A stretch of DNA of 64,000 bases, taken from Gemmobacter caeruleus (lineage in GTDB: Bacteria > Pseudomonadota > Alphaproteobacteria > Rhodobacterales > Rhodobacteraceae). Both the position numbers and the translations under genes were made by a program. The notes below the pieces were generated by a model. That model worked only from the letters and a program-made list of their open reading frames with translations. It did not search any database and was not told the origin of the DNA. Within the stretch, counting starts at the first letter, position 1. The number at the start of each line of letters is the position of its first letter. Positions 52,693-59,812 of this stretch are shown here, one piece after another. The stretch covers positions 1 to 64,000 of the forward strand of contig NZ_VKKX01000022.1 in assembly GCF_008271655.1 (NCBI RefSeq), in the 5' to 3' direction.

Positions 52693-54141
52693 TCACTCAA
52701 GCCCTTCGCGCGGGGTGTCGGCCTTCAGCCCGGCATAGGCATCCAGTGCCCGCGCCCGCCCCGCCGCCAGCCCGATCCGCGGCGCCGGATAGGGCGCCCG
52801 GGGATCAAGCCCCCAGGCCCGCGGCACCGCCCGGAACCAGGATTGCGCCGTCTCGCCCGGCGCGGCCGAGAGTTCGGCCACGAAGCGGCGGCGATACTGC
52901 GCGCCGGGGTCGAACTTTTCGGCCTGACCGGCCGGGTTGAAGATGCGGAAATAGGGCGCCGCATCCGGCCCGGACCCCGCCACCCATTGCCACCCCATCG
53001 CATTGGCGGCCGGATCCCAGTCGGTCAGGCAATCGGCGAACCAGGCCAGCCCGACCCGCCAGTCGGTCAGCAGATGCTTGGTCAGGTAGCTGGCCGCCAC
53101 CATCCGGGCGCGGTTGTGCATGGTGCCGGTCACATACATCTCGCGCAGCGCGGCATCGACAAGGGGTTCGCCCGTCTGGCCACGCCGCCAGGCCTCGGCA
53201 TCCTCGTTGTCGCCGCGCCAGGGAAAGCCGTCCCATTCGGGGCGCCAGTTGTCGCGCGCGAGGTTTGGCACATGGAACATCAGATGCCAGGCAAATTCGC
53301 GCCAGACCAGTTCCTTGAGGAAATGTTGCGCGCCGCCCGCCCCTTCCTGCATGGCGCGAAAGCCCGCATGCCAGATCTGGCGGGGCGAGATCTCGCCATA
53401 GGTCAGGTTCTCCGACAGGCCCGAGGTCGCGTCACGGGCGGGAAAGTCGCGGGCCTCGCGATAGGGCCCTATCTTGTCGGCGAGGAATGCCGCCAGCCGG
53501 TCTTGCGCCGCCGCCTCGCCCACGCGCTGCCAGGTCAGGCAGACCGCCGCGCCACGCCGCATCGCGGCCCCCAGGTGCCAGTCCTCCAGCCGGTCCGAGC
53601 CGGGCCATTCTGCCGGTGCGGGCCAGGCATGGGGGGCGGGCAGCGCGGCGGCCACGGGGCGATCCTTCACCGCGTTCCAATAGGGGGTATAGACGCGGTA
53701 ATAGCCGCCCTGCCCGGTCTGCACCGTCCAGGGCTCGTGCAACAGAAACCCCGGATGGCTGTCGGCGATCAGGCCCCGCGCCCGCAGCGCCGCCTTGACC
53801 GCGCTGTCGCGGGCGCGGCCCGCGCCGTCATAGCCGCGCGACCACATCACCCCCGCCGCGCCGGTTTCGGCGATCAGCGCCTCCAGCACCGCCAGCGCCG
53901 GGCCGCGCCGCAGGATCAGCCGCGCCCCCCGCGCCGCCAGCCGCGCCGAAAGATCGGCCAGTGACAGCCCAAGCCGCCATTTCGCCGCCGCGCCAATGGC
54001 TTCGGTTTCAGGATCGAGCAGAAAGACCGGGATCAGCGGCCGCCCCGTCGCCACCGCCGCCGTCAGCATCGGATGATCCGACAGGCGCAGGTCGCGGCGG
54101 AACCACAGGATCAGTGGGGCATCGGCAGAAGGGGGCGGCAT
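52693..54141 (-). CDS. phrB: Deoxyribodipyrimidine photolyase (class I CPD)
   Basis: A 482-residue light-dependent DNA repair enzyme. The N-terminal domain begins LILWFRRDLRLSDHPML. The FAD domain is complete: LTYGEISPRQIWHAG, TGTMHNRARMVAASYLTKHL, DWDPAANAMGWQWVAGSG and DAAPYFRIFNP. All the canonical cofactor and lesion-site motifs are present, in contrast to the homologue at 8987-10339. GGAG lies upstream of the ATG. It is followed 48 bp later by cfa. Confidence 0.96.
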   Translation of the reverse strand: MPPPSADAPLILWFRRDLRLSDHPMLTAAVATGRPLIPVFLLDPETEAIGAAAKWRLGLSLADLSARLAARGARLILRRGPALAVLEALIAETGAAGVMWSRGYDGAGRARDSAVKAALRARGLIADSHPGFLLHEPWTVQTGQGGYYRVYTPYWNAVKDRPVAAALPAPHAWPAPAEWPGSDRLEDWHLGAAMRRGAAVCLTWQRVGEAAAQDRLAAFLADKIGPYREARDFPARDATSGLSENLTYGEISPRQIWHAGFRAMQEGAGGAQHFLKELVWREFAWHLMFHVPNLARDNWRPEWDGFPWRGDNEDAEAWRRGQTGEPLVDAALREMYVTGTMHNRARMVAASYLTKHLLTDWRVGLAWFADCLTDWDPAANAMGWQWVAGSGPDAAPYFRIFNPAGQAEKFDPGAQYRRRFVAELSAAPGETAQSWFRAVPRAWGLDPRAPYPAPRIGLAAGRARALDAYAGLKADTPREGLE

Positions 54142-54192
54142 GGTGGCTCCGGTCAGGTCATTCCCCTACTACGCGCCGAAACGCCAGCCGGA

Positions 54193-54426
54193 TCAATCCC
54201 TTGCCGCAAGGGCCGCCTGATAGTGCCGCAGAACCGCCAGCCGGATCGCCGTCGCCAGGCCGCAATCAGCCCCGCGCGCAGCGTCGATTTCCACTGCCAG
54301 TTCGTTCAGGCCCAGCCCGCGCGCCTGCGCCATGTCGCGGAAGGCCTGCCAGAATTCATCCTCCAGCGAGACCGAGGTGCGGTGCCCGCTGAGGGTGAGC
54401 GAGCGTTTGACCGGCCGGCCGCTCAT
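54193..54426 (-). CDS. Ribbon-helix-helix domain protein (RHH_4-like)
   Basis: A 77-residue protein with the RHH_4-type pattern: a basic start, then RTSVSLEDEFWQAFRDMAQARGLGLNELAV. Proteins of this type are probable DNA-binding regulators; some alphaproteobacterial members occur with fumC. Here it is the last gene of the fumC-DUF4169-RHH set and overlaps the DUF4169 gene by 4 bp. Its targets are unknown. Confidence 0.82.
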   Translation of the reverse strand: MSGRPVKRSLTLSGHRTSVSLEDEFWQAFRDMAQARGLGLNELAVEIDAARGADCGLATAIRLAVLRHYQAALAARD

Positions 54427-54629
54427 GCGCCGTCATCCTCGTCCTCGGCGGGGCCGCCGGAACGAAGATGGCCGGCATGGTCGCGGGCCGCCTTGTCGGC
54501 CCGCGCCTCCTCCAGATTGCGTTCGGCCTTGCTGCGGCCGAACTTCACGGCATTGGCGTCGGCCTCCGCGCGCCGCTCGGCGCGCGCCTTTTCCTTGCGG
54601 AACCGGTTGAGGTTGACGATCTCGGCCAT
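54423..54629 (-). CDS. DUF4169 family protein with SspB-tail-like N-terminus
   Basis: A 68-residue highly charged protein of the DUF4169 family, with alternating Arg/Lys and Glu runs (RKEKARAERRAEADA) and probably one long helix. Function is unknown. Its first residues, AEIVNLNRFRK (2-12), match the last residues of SspB encoded nearby, AEIVSLDKFRK, at 8 of 11 positions with conservative changes elsewhere. That tail of SspB is the segment expected to dock ClpX, so this small protein may bind ClpX too. It sits between fumC (1-bp gap) and the RHH gene (4-bp overlap). Confidence 0.85.
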   Translation of the reverse strand: MAEIVNLNRFRKEKARAERRAEADANAVKFGRSKAERNLEEARADKAARDHAGHLRSGGPAEDEDDGA

Positions 54630-54630
54630 G

Positions 54631-56025
54631 TCAGCCCTTCGGACCGATCATGTCCTCCGGCCGCACGATGCGGTCAAAGGTCTCGCCATCGACAAAGCCA
54701 AGTGCGATTGCCTCTTCGCGCAGGGTCGTGCCGTTCTTGTGCGCGGTCTTGGCGACCTTGGTCGCATTGTCATAGCCGATGGTCGGGGCCAGCGCCGTGA
54801 CCAGCATCAGGCTTTCCTTCATCAGCTTGTCGATGCGGGCGGTATTGGCCTGGGTGCCAGCCACCATGTTGTCGGTGAACGACCCGGCCGCATCGCCCAG
54901 AAGCTGCATGGATTGCAGCACGTTATAGGACATCATCGGATTGTAGACGTTCAGTTCGAAATGGCCCTGGCTGCCGGCAAAGCCGACGGCGGCGTCATTG
55001 CCCATCACATGCGCGCAAACCATGGTCAGCGCCTCGGCCTGGGTCGGGTTGACCTTGCCCGGCATGATCGACGAACCCGGCTCGTTCTCCGGCAGGATCA
55101 GTTCGCCCAGCCCCGACCGCGGGCCAGAGCCCAGCAGACGCAGGTCGTTGGCGATCTTGAACAGGCTGGCCGCCACCGTCTTGAGCGCGCCAGAGAACAT
55201 GACCATCGCGTCATGCGCGGCCAGCGCCTCAAACTTGTTGGGCGCGGTCACGAAGGGCAGCGCGGTGATCTCGGCGATCTGCGCGGCCACGCGGCTGTCC
55301 CAGCCCACGCGGGTATTCAGGCCGGTGCCGACGGCGGTGCCGCCCTGCGCCAGTTCGTAGATATGCGGCAGGCACATCTTCACCCGCTCGATCCCGCGTT
55401 CGACCTGCTTGGCATAGCCGCCGAATTCCTGGCCCAGCGTCAGCGGCGTCGCATCCTGGGTATGGGTGCGGCCGATCTTGATGATGTCCTTGAATTCCTC
55501 GGCCTTGGCGGCCAGGGCGGCGTGCAGTTTCTCCAGCCCCGGCAGCAGCACGTCGCGCGCCATCATGCCAATGGCGACATGCATCGCGGTCGGGAAAGTG
55601 TCGTTGGACGACTGCCCCATGTTGCAATGGTCGTTCGGATGGACCGGCTTTTTCGACCCCATCACGCCACCGAGCATTTCGATCGCGCGGTTCGAGATGA
55701 CCTCGTTGGCATTCATGTTCGATTGCGTGCCCGAGCCGGTCTGCCAGACCACCAGCGGGAAATTGTCGTCGAACTTGCCGTCGATCACCTCGGTCGCGGC
55801 GGCGGCGATGGCATCGGCCAGTTCGGCGGGCATGTCGCCCTGCGCCTTGTTCACCAGCGCGCAGGCCTTCTTGATGACGCCAAGCGCGCGGATGATCGCG
55901 ACGGGCTGGCGTTCCCAGCCGATCGGGAAATTGATGATCGACCGCTGGGTCTGCGCGCCCCAGTATTTGTCGGCGGGAACCTCGAGCGGGCCAAAGCTGT
56001 CGGTTTCGGTGCGGGTGGCGGTCAT
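54631..56025 (-). CDS. fumC: Class II fumarate hydratase
   Basis: A 464-residue TCA-cycle enzyme that hydrates fumarate to malate without a metal. Superfamily signatures are [35 protein letters not shown] and the fumarase/aspartase signature [13 protein letters not shown]. The start is ATG at 56025 with CTGGAGG upstream. It is followed closely by the DUF4169 and RHH genes, a linkage conserved in relatives. A CGGTAT-N8-ATACCG inverted repeat and two hairpins lie in the 151 bp upstream. Confidence 0.96.
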   Translation of the reverse strand: MTATRTETDSFGPLEVPADKYWGAQTQRSIINFPIGWERQPVAIIRALGVIKKACALVNKAQGDMPAELADAIAAAATEVIDGKFDDNFPLVVWQTGSGTQSNMNANEVISNRAIEMLGGVMGSKKPVHPNDHCNMGQSSNDTFPTAMHVAIGMMARDVLLPGLEKLHAALAAKAEEFKDIIKIGRTHTQDATPLTLGQEFGGYAKQVERGIERVKMCLPHIYELAQGGTAVGTGLNTRVGWDSRVAAQIAEITALPFVTAPNKFEALAAHDAMVMFSGALKTVAASLFKIANDLRLLGSGPRSGLGELILPENEPGSSIMPGKVNPTQAEALTMVCAHVMGNDAAVGFAGSQGHFELNVYNPMMSYNVLQSMQLLGDAAGSFTDNMVAGTQANTARIDKLMKESLMLVTALAPTIGYDNATKVAKTAHKNGTTLREEAIALGFVDGETFDRIVRPEDMIGPKG

Positions 56026-56084
56026 GGGCAAGCCTCCAGAGATTTTCCCGCCCCTTCTAGGCCATGCCCGGGCGGAAAATCAAT

Positions 56085-56104
56085 CGGTATGCGAATGTAT
56101 ACCG
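56085..56104. promoter_or_regulatory. CGGTAT-N8-ATACCG inverted repeat upstream of fumC
   Basis: A perfect 6-bp inverted repeat spanning 20 bp lies 60 bp before the fumC ATG. Its size and position fit a dimeric regulator site; the adjacent RHH protein is one candidate binder. Confidence 0.4.
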
Positions 56105-56125
56105 CTAACATCCCGGCGACACAGA

Positions 56126-56174
56126 CGATTTTTCGACGAAAAATCGGGCATGGCGATCTTTCGCGGAAAGATCG
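56126..56174. repeat. Two tandem covarying stem-loops between sspB and fumC
   Basis: CGATTTTTC-GAC-GAAAAATCG (56126-56146) and CGATCTTTC-GCG-GAAAGATCG (56154-56174) are both perfect 9-bp stems with 3-base loops, 7 bp apart. The one stem difference (T-A to C-G) keeps pairing. They begin 2 bp beyond the sspB stop codon. Confidence 0.7.
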
Positions 56175-56176
56175 GC

Positions 56177-56632
56177 CTATTTGCGGAACTTGTCGAGGCT
56201 GACGATTTCGGCGGCATGGGGCGGCTCGGCGGCCTCCTCGACCTCCAGCTCGTCCTCCTCCTCATCCTCGTCTTCTTCGGCATGGGTTTCAAACCGCAGG
56301 CCGAATTCCACCGAGGGATCGACGAAGGTGCGCACCGCATCGAAGGGAATCACCAGCGGCTCGGGGCTGTTGCCGAAATTGAGCGTGATCGAGAAACCCT
56401 CGTCATCGACCTCGAGATTCTCGAACCAGTGTTGCAGCACCACCGTCATTTCCTGCGGATAGCGCGCCCGCAGCCAATCGGCGATCGCCACCCCCGGATG
56501 CGTGGTGTCGAAAGTGATGAAGAAGTGATGCGCGCCCGGCAACCCGTGCGCGGCCACATCCTCCAGCACCGACTGGATCAGGCCGCGCATCGCGCGGTGC
56601 ATCAGGTTGCCATAGTCAATCGTGCGGGCCAT
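56177..56632 (-). CDS. sspB: SspB family ClpXP adaptor
   Basis: A 151-residue alphaproteobacterial SspB. The substrate-binding domain (about 1-115) has DYGNLMHRAMRGLIQSVLED and HHFFITFDTTHPGVAI and would bind the ssrA tag. A very acidic linker follows (EEDEDEEEDELEVEE), and the tail AEIVSLDKFRK is the expected ClpX-docking segment. It delivers tmRNA-tagged proteins to ClpXP, whose genes lie at 4688-6704. The tmRNA gene is at 59367. It is upstream of fumC on the same strand. Confidence 0.94.
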   Translation of the reverse strand: MARTIDYGNLMHRAMRGLIQSVLEDVAAHGLPGAHHFFITFDTTHPGVAIADWLRARYPQEMTVVLQHWFENLEVDDEGFSITLNFGNSPEPLVIPFDAVRTFVDPSVEFGLRFETHAEEDEDEEEDELEVEEAAEPPHAAEIVSLDKFRK

Positions 56633-56710
56633 TCAGCACCTCTGCTTCGTCCTCCTCACCATAGGGTGCCCCCCGCGCGATGGAAAGGGGGTTTCCCCGT
56701 GGTCAAGCGC

Positions 56711-57958
56711 TCAGCCATTCAGAACGCGGTCCAGCGCGGCGATCAGCCGGGCGATCTCGGCCTCGGTGGTGTAATGCACGAAGCTGAGCCGCAGCACCCC
56801 GCGCCCCAGATCGACACCAAGCGCCCCCAGCGGCCGCACCGCATAGAAATCGCCGCCCCCCGCCATGATCCCGTGCGCGGCCAGCGCCGCCGCCACAGGC
56901 TCGGCCGGGCGGTCCAGCGCCACCGCGACGGTGGGCGCGCGGCCCGCCGCCTGACGCGGCCCGATCAGGCGCAGGTCATTGCGCGCGGCGAGATAATCGA
57001 GCAGCGGCTGTGCCAGCGCGATTTCATGGCCGCGCATCAGGTCATGCACCGCGCCATTGCGCGCCAGCGGGCTGGCATGGCCATTGCCGAAATGATGGGC
57101 ATAAAGCGCATCGACATAATCGGCCATGCCGGCGCAGGCCGCGACCTGGGCATGATCCGGGCCCGCCGGGGTAAAGCGCTTATAGAGCACATCGCCATTG
57201 AAATAATGCGCCTGGTTGGGCAGCGCCTGCCCGACCTTGCGGCGCAGCACCATGATGCCCTGATGCGGGCCATAGGTCTTGTAGGCCGAAAACAGATAGA
57301 TATCGGCCCCAAGCGCCGGAATGTCGGGAAAGCCGTGCGGCGCGTAGCTCACCCCATCGACGCAGGTAAAGGCCCCGGCCGATTTCGCCATGGCGCAGAT
57401 CTCGGCCACCGGGTTGATCTCGGCCACCACGTTGGAGCAATGCGGAAAACAGACCAGCTTCACCCGGCCATCCTCCAGCAGCGGCGCCAGCGCAGCCGGG
57501 TCCAGATGCCCGGTCTCGGGGTCGATCGCCCATTCCCGCACCTCAATCCCTTCATCGGCCAGCCGGCGCCAGACGCCGCTATTGGCCTCGTGATCCTGAT
57601 TGGTGACGACAATCGCGGCCTTCTTGCCGCGCAGCCATTGCCGCACCGCATTGGCCAGCACAAAGGTATTGGCGCTGGTCGAGGGGCCGAAGGACAGCTC
57701 GTCCCGCTCCACCCCCATCATGGCGGCCAGGCGCGCCCGCGCCTCGTCCATCTCGGCGCCGCCCTGCTGGCTGGCGGCATAGGGTGCATAGGGCTGCACC
57801 TTGCGGTCGTGATAAAAGCGGAACAGCCGGTCGATCACCGGCTTGCAGGTATAGGAACCGCCCGCATTCTCGAAAAACGCCTGCCCTTCCAGGGCGGGGC
57901 TTTGAAAGGCGGGAAACTGGCTGCGGACGAAATCGACATCGAGACGCGGGTTGGACAT
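56711..57958 (-). CDS. Cysteine desulfurase-like class V aminotransferase
   Basis: A 415-residue PLP enzyme of the NifS/CsdA fold, subgroup resembling the VC1184 family. It opens LDVDFVRSQFPAF and FFENAGGSYT; the PLP lysine is in LFSAYKTYGPHQG, with DGVSYAPHG before it. I see no conserved active-site cysteine loop typical of IscS or SufS, so true desulfurase activity is unproven; an isopenicillin-epimerase-like or other role is possible. GGGAG precedes the ATG. It is divergent from the solute-binding protein gene. Confidence 0.8.
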   Translation of the reverse strand: MSNPRLDVDFVRSQFPAFQSPALEGQAFFENAGGSYTCKPVIDRLFRFYHDRKVQPYAPYAASQQGGAEMDEARARLAAMMGVERDELSFGPSTSANTFVLANAVRQWLRGKKAAIVVTNQDHEANSGVWRRLADEGIEVREWAIDPETGHLDPAALAPLLEDGRVKLVCFPHCSNVVAEINPVAEICAMAKSAGAFTCVDGVSYAPHGFPDIPALGADIYLFSAYKTYGPHQGIMVLRRKVGQALPNQAHYFNGDVLYKRFTPAGPDHAQVAACAGMADYVDALYAHHFGNGHASPLARNGAVHDLMRGHEIALAQPLLDYLAARNDLRLIGPRQAAGRAPTVAVALDRPAEPVAAALAAHGIMAGGGDFYAVRPLGALGVDLGRGVLRLSFVHYTTEAEIARLIAALDRVLNG

Positions 57959-58194
57959 GGCATGGAACTCCCTGATCGGCGCGATCCTGCCCGAGGCGCG
58001 GTGCCGCCGCAAGCCGGCGTGGGGCGGTTTTCGCCGCTGCCGAAATTTTGATCAAATCAGGCAATATCTTGCTGACGCGCGGGAAATCGGCCGAATTTTG
58101 CCTTGAGCGGGCGCCGCCCCTCGCTTAGCGTCGTCGCAGTCCGCCATGCGCCTTCGAGGGGAGAAGGCGCCGGCCCATTCACCAAGGAGCCTCC

Positions 58195-59241
58195 ATGACC
58201 CTTCGCATGACCCTTCTGACCGGCGCCTCTCTGGCCTTCGCGATGCCCGCCCTGGCCGCCGATCCCGACATGACCGTGCTGGACTGGGCCGGCTGGGATA
58301 TCGACGGGGTGCTGACCGAATATGTCGCCAAGAATGGCGACAAGCCGACCTATTCGTTCTTTGCCGATGATGACGAGGCTTTCCAGAAAGTGTCGTCGGG
58401 CTTCAAGACCGATGTCGTCCATCCCTGCGCGGCCCATGTCGGGCGCTATCGCGAAGCCGGGCTGATCGAGCCCTGGGATCCGGCCAAGATCCCGGAATTT
58501 GCCAATATCGCGCCGCGCATGCTCGATTCCGCCATCTTCAAGGACGATCAGGGCGTCTGGTTCATCCCGACCGACTATGCCTATACCGCCATCGCCTATA
58601 ACACCAAGGACGTGCCCGAGGCCGATGTCGCCACGCTTCAGGTCTTCAAGGACCCGAAATATGCCGGGCGCATCTCGCTGCCGGACAGCACCGACGATGT
58701 GTGGTCGCTGGCCTTCCTCGCCACCGGCGTCACCGCCTGGGAAAACGTGACCGACGAGCAATTCCAGGCGGCGGCCGACTGGCTGCGCGCGGTGCATCCG
58801 AATGTGCGCGCCTATTGGTCGGACCCGGCCGAAATGGCGCAGTTGATGGCCACCGGCGAGGTGCTGGTCGCCTGGTCGTGGAATGACGGCGTGGCGACGC
58901 TGAAGGGCGAGGAATTTCCGGTGGGCTTCCAGCGCAGCCCGGCAGAGGGCGCGGCCACCTGGTTCTGCGGTTTTGTCAACATGAAGGACGGGCCGGGCAA
59001 GGAAGACAAGGCCTATGATTTCATCAACAGCCTTCTCGCCCACAGCTCGGCGCCGGCGCTGCTCGAAAGCCTGGGCTACGCCCTGTCGAACGATGCCGCG
59101 ATGAAGGAAATGCCGGAAGACGCGCTAAAGGCGGCCTATGTCGATCCGGTGACCACCACCCTGTTCGCCCAGACCCCGGTCCCGACCGAATTCCGCACCA
59201 AGATGATCGAGGAATTCGAGGCGATCAAGGCCGGCTTCTGA
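58195..59241 (+). CDS. Periplasmic solute-binding protein (PotD/PotF-like)
   Basis: A 348-residue extracellular binding protein of ABC transport. The Sec signal peptide (residues 1-22) ends MPALAAD. The mature part has TDYAYTAIAYNTKDV and WSDPAEMAQLMATGEVLVAWSW, typical of the polyamine/iron type 2 binding fold. The ligand is probably a polyamine or similar cation. No permease or ATPase gene adjoins it, and a strong terminator follows at once, so it is a monocistronic orphan here. AAGGAG gives a good ribosome site. Confidence 0.85.
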   Translation: MTLRMTLLTGASLAFAMPALAADPDMTVLDWAGWDIDGVLTEYVAKNGDKPTYSFFADDDEAFQKVSSGFKTDVVHPCAAHVGRYREAGLIEPWDPAKIPEFANIAPRMLDSAIFKDDQGVWFIPTDYAYTAIAYNTKDVPEADVATLQVFKDPKYAGRISLPDSTDDVWSLAFLATGVTAWENVTDEQFQAAADWLRAVHPNVRAYWSDPAEMAQLMATGEVLVAWSWNDGVATLKGEEFPVGFQRSPAEGAATWFCGFVNMKDGPGKEDKAYDFINSLLAHSSAPALLESLGYALSNDAAMKEMPEDALKAAYVDPVTTTLFAQTPVPTEFRTKMIEEFEAIKAGF

Positions 59242-59266
59242 GCGCCTCGCAGGCTTGTTACACGGA

Positions 59267-59300
59267 AAGGCCCGGGCTTTGCCCGGGCCTTGCTGTTTTT
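59267..59300 (+). terminator. Rho-independent terminator after the solute-binding protein gene
   Basis: AAGGCCCGGGC (59267-59277) pairs perfectly with GCCCGGGCCTT (59281-59291) around TTT, followed by GCTGTTTTT. It isolates the solute-binding protein transcript from the tmRNA gene. Confidence 0.92.
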
Positions 59301-59331
59301 GCGGGGTCGCGCGCGATGCGCGCGCCCGCGC

Positions 59332-59360
59332 TTGCAACGCCGGGCCGGGCGCCCTATATC
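59332..59360 (+). promoter_or_regulatory. Housekeeping promoter of ssrA
   Basis: TTGCAA (59332-59337) and TATATC (59355-59360) are spaced by exactly 17 bp and lie just upstream of the tmRNA acceptor segment, predicting transcription from about 59367. Confidence 0.75.
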
Positions 59361-59366
59361 TGGGCC

Positions 59367-59690
59367 GTTCGGGTTCGCCCGGACTATGGCGATAAACGCA
59401 CCTGTAATACGCGGATCGGACCCGGGGGCGGTACCCGGCGGCTCCACCAATACTCCCTCGTTGGGGGCGGAGGGGGCCGAAACAGGATCGACGAACGTCT
59501 AAAGAGGCCAGCTTTCGCTCGGTGAGCCACCACCGTTATCGGTGCAAAAGTACAGTTGCCAACGACAACCGTGCTCCGGTCGCTCTGGCTGCGTAAGCAG
59601 TTCGGGTAACCGAAACCTCAAGCCCTTGCGCTTAGCCGCGTAAGGCGGGGCCCGCAGGAGCCTGGCAACAGAATCCTGCACCTTCCCTCC
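59367..59690 (+). ncRNA. ssrA: Transfer-messenger RNA, circularly permuted two-piece form
   Basis: The acceptor half comes first and ends CGGCTCC-ACCA (59439-59449). An excised spacer follows (about 59450-59472), and the coding half begins GGGGCCG (59473-59479), which pairs with CGGCTCC to close the tRNA-like acceptor stem (7 bp with one G-U). The T-arm is CCGGG-GGCGGTA-CCCGG. The tag frame starts with GCC at 59558 and ends with TAA at 59594-59596, giving ANDNRAPVALAA. The permuted order is typical of alphaproteobacteria. It rescues stalled ribosomes and marks proteins for ClpXP through SspB. Outer ends are approximate. Confidence 0.93.
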
Positions 59691-59706
59691 GCTATCGCCC
59701 TGCCCC

Positions 59707-59725
59707 CGCCGCCGCTCTGGCGGCG
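59707..59725 (+). terminator. Possible ssrA terminator hairpin
   Basis: CGCCGC-CGCTCTG-GCGGCG lies about 20 bp beyond the tmRNA coding piece. It lacks a T-run but stands directly before a repeat tail, like the hairpins of the other repeat units, so it may serve both roles. Confidence 0.4.
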
Positions 59726-59738
59726 CTGTCGGCAGGTT

Positions 59739-59812
59739 GAGTATTTGGGCAAGAAGCAAAGGGCGAAAGCCGGGCGCACCGGGTCTGGCCTTTGCTTCTT
59801 GTCCAAATACTC
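59739..59812. repeat. Short-class repeat pair between ssrA and the P450 gene
   Basis: The tail GAGTATTTGG...AAGCAAAG (59739-59761) is repeated in inverted orientation at 59790-59812 with one mismatch, so the pair can fold into a 23-bp stem. The right copy contains the P450 stop codon (59811-59813). The same tail occurs after glcB (13950). Confidence 0.85.

Noticed and set aside
56711-57958. Annotation as the housekeeping cysteine desulfurase IscS/SufS
   Set aside because: The fold matches but no conserved active-site cysteine loop is evident and there are no Fe-S assembly genes beside it.
58047-58056. TTTGATCAAA palindrome as an FNR/CRP site
   Set aside because: FNR sites need TTGAT-N4-ATCAA. 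Here the half-sites abut without a spacer, so it is only a short palindrome.
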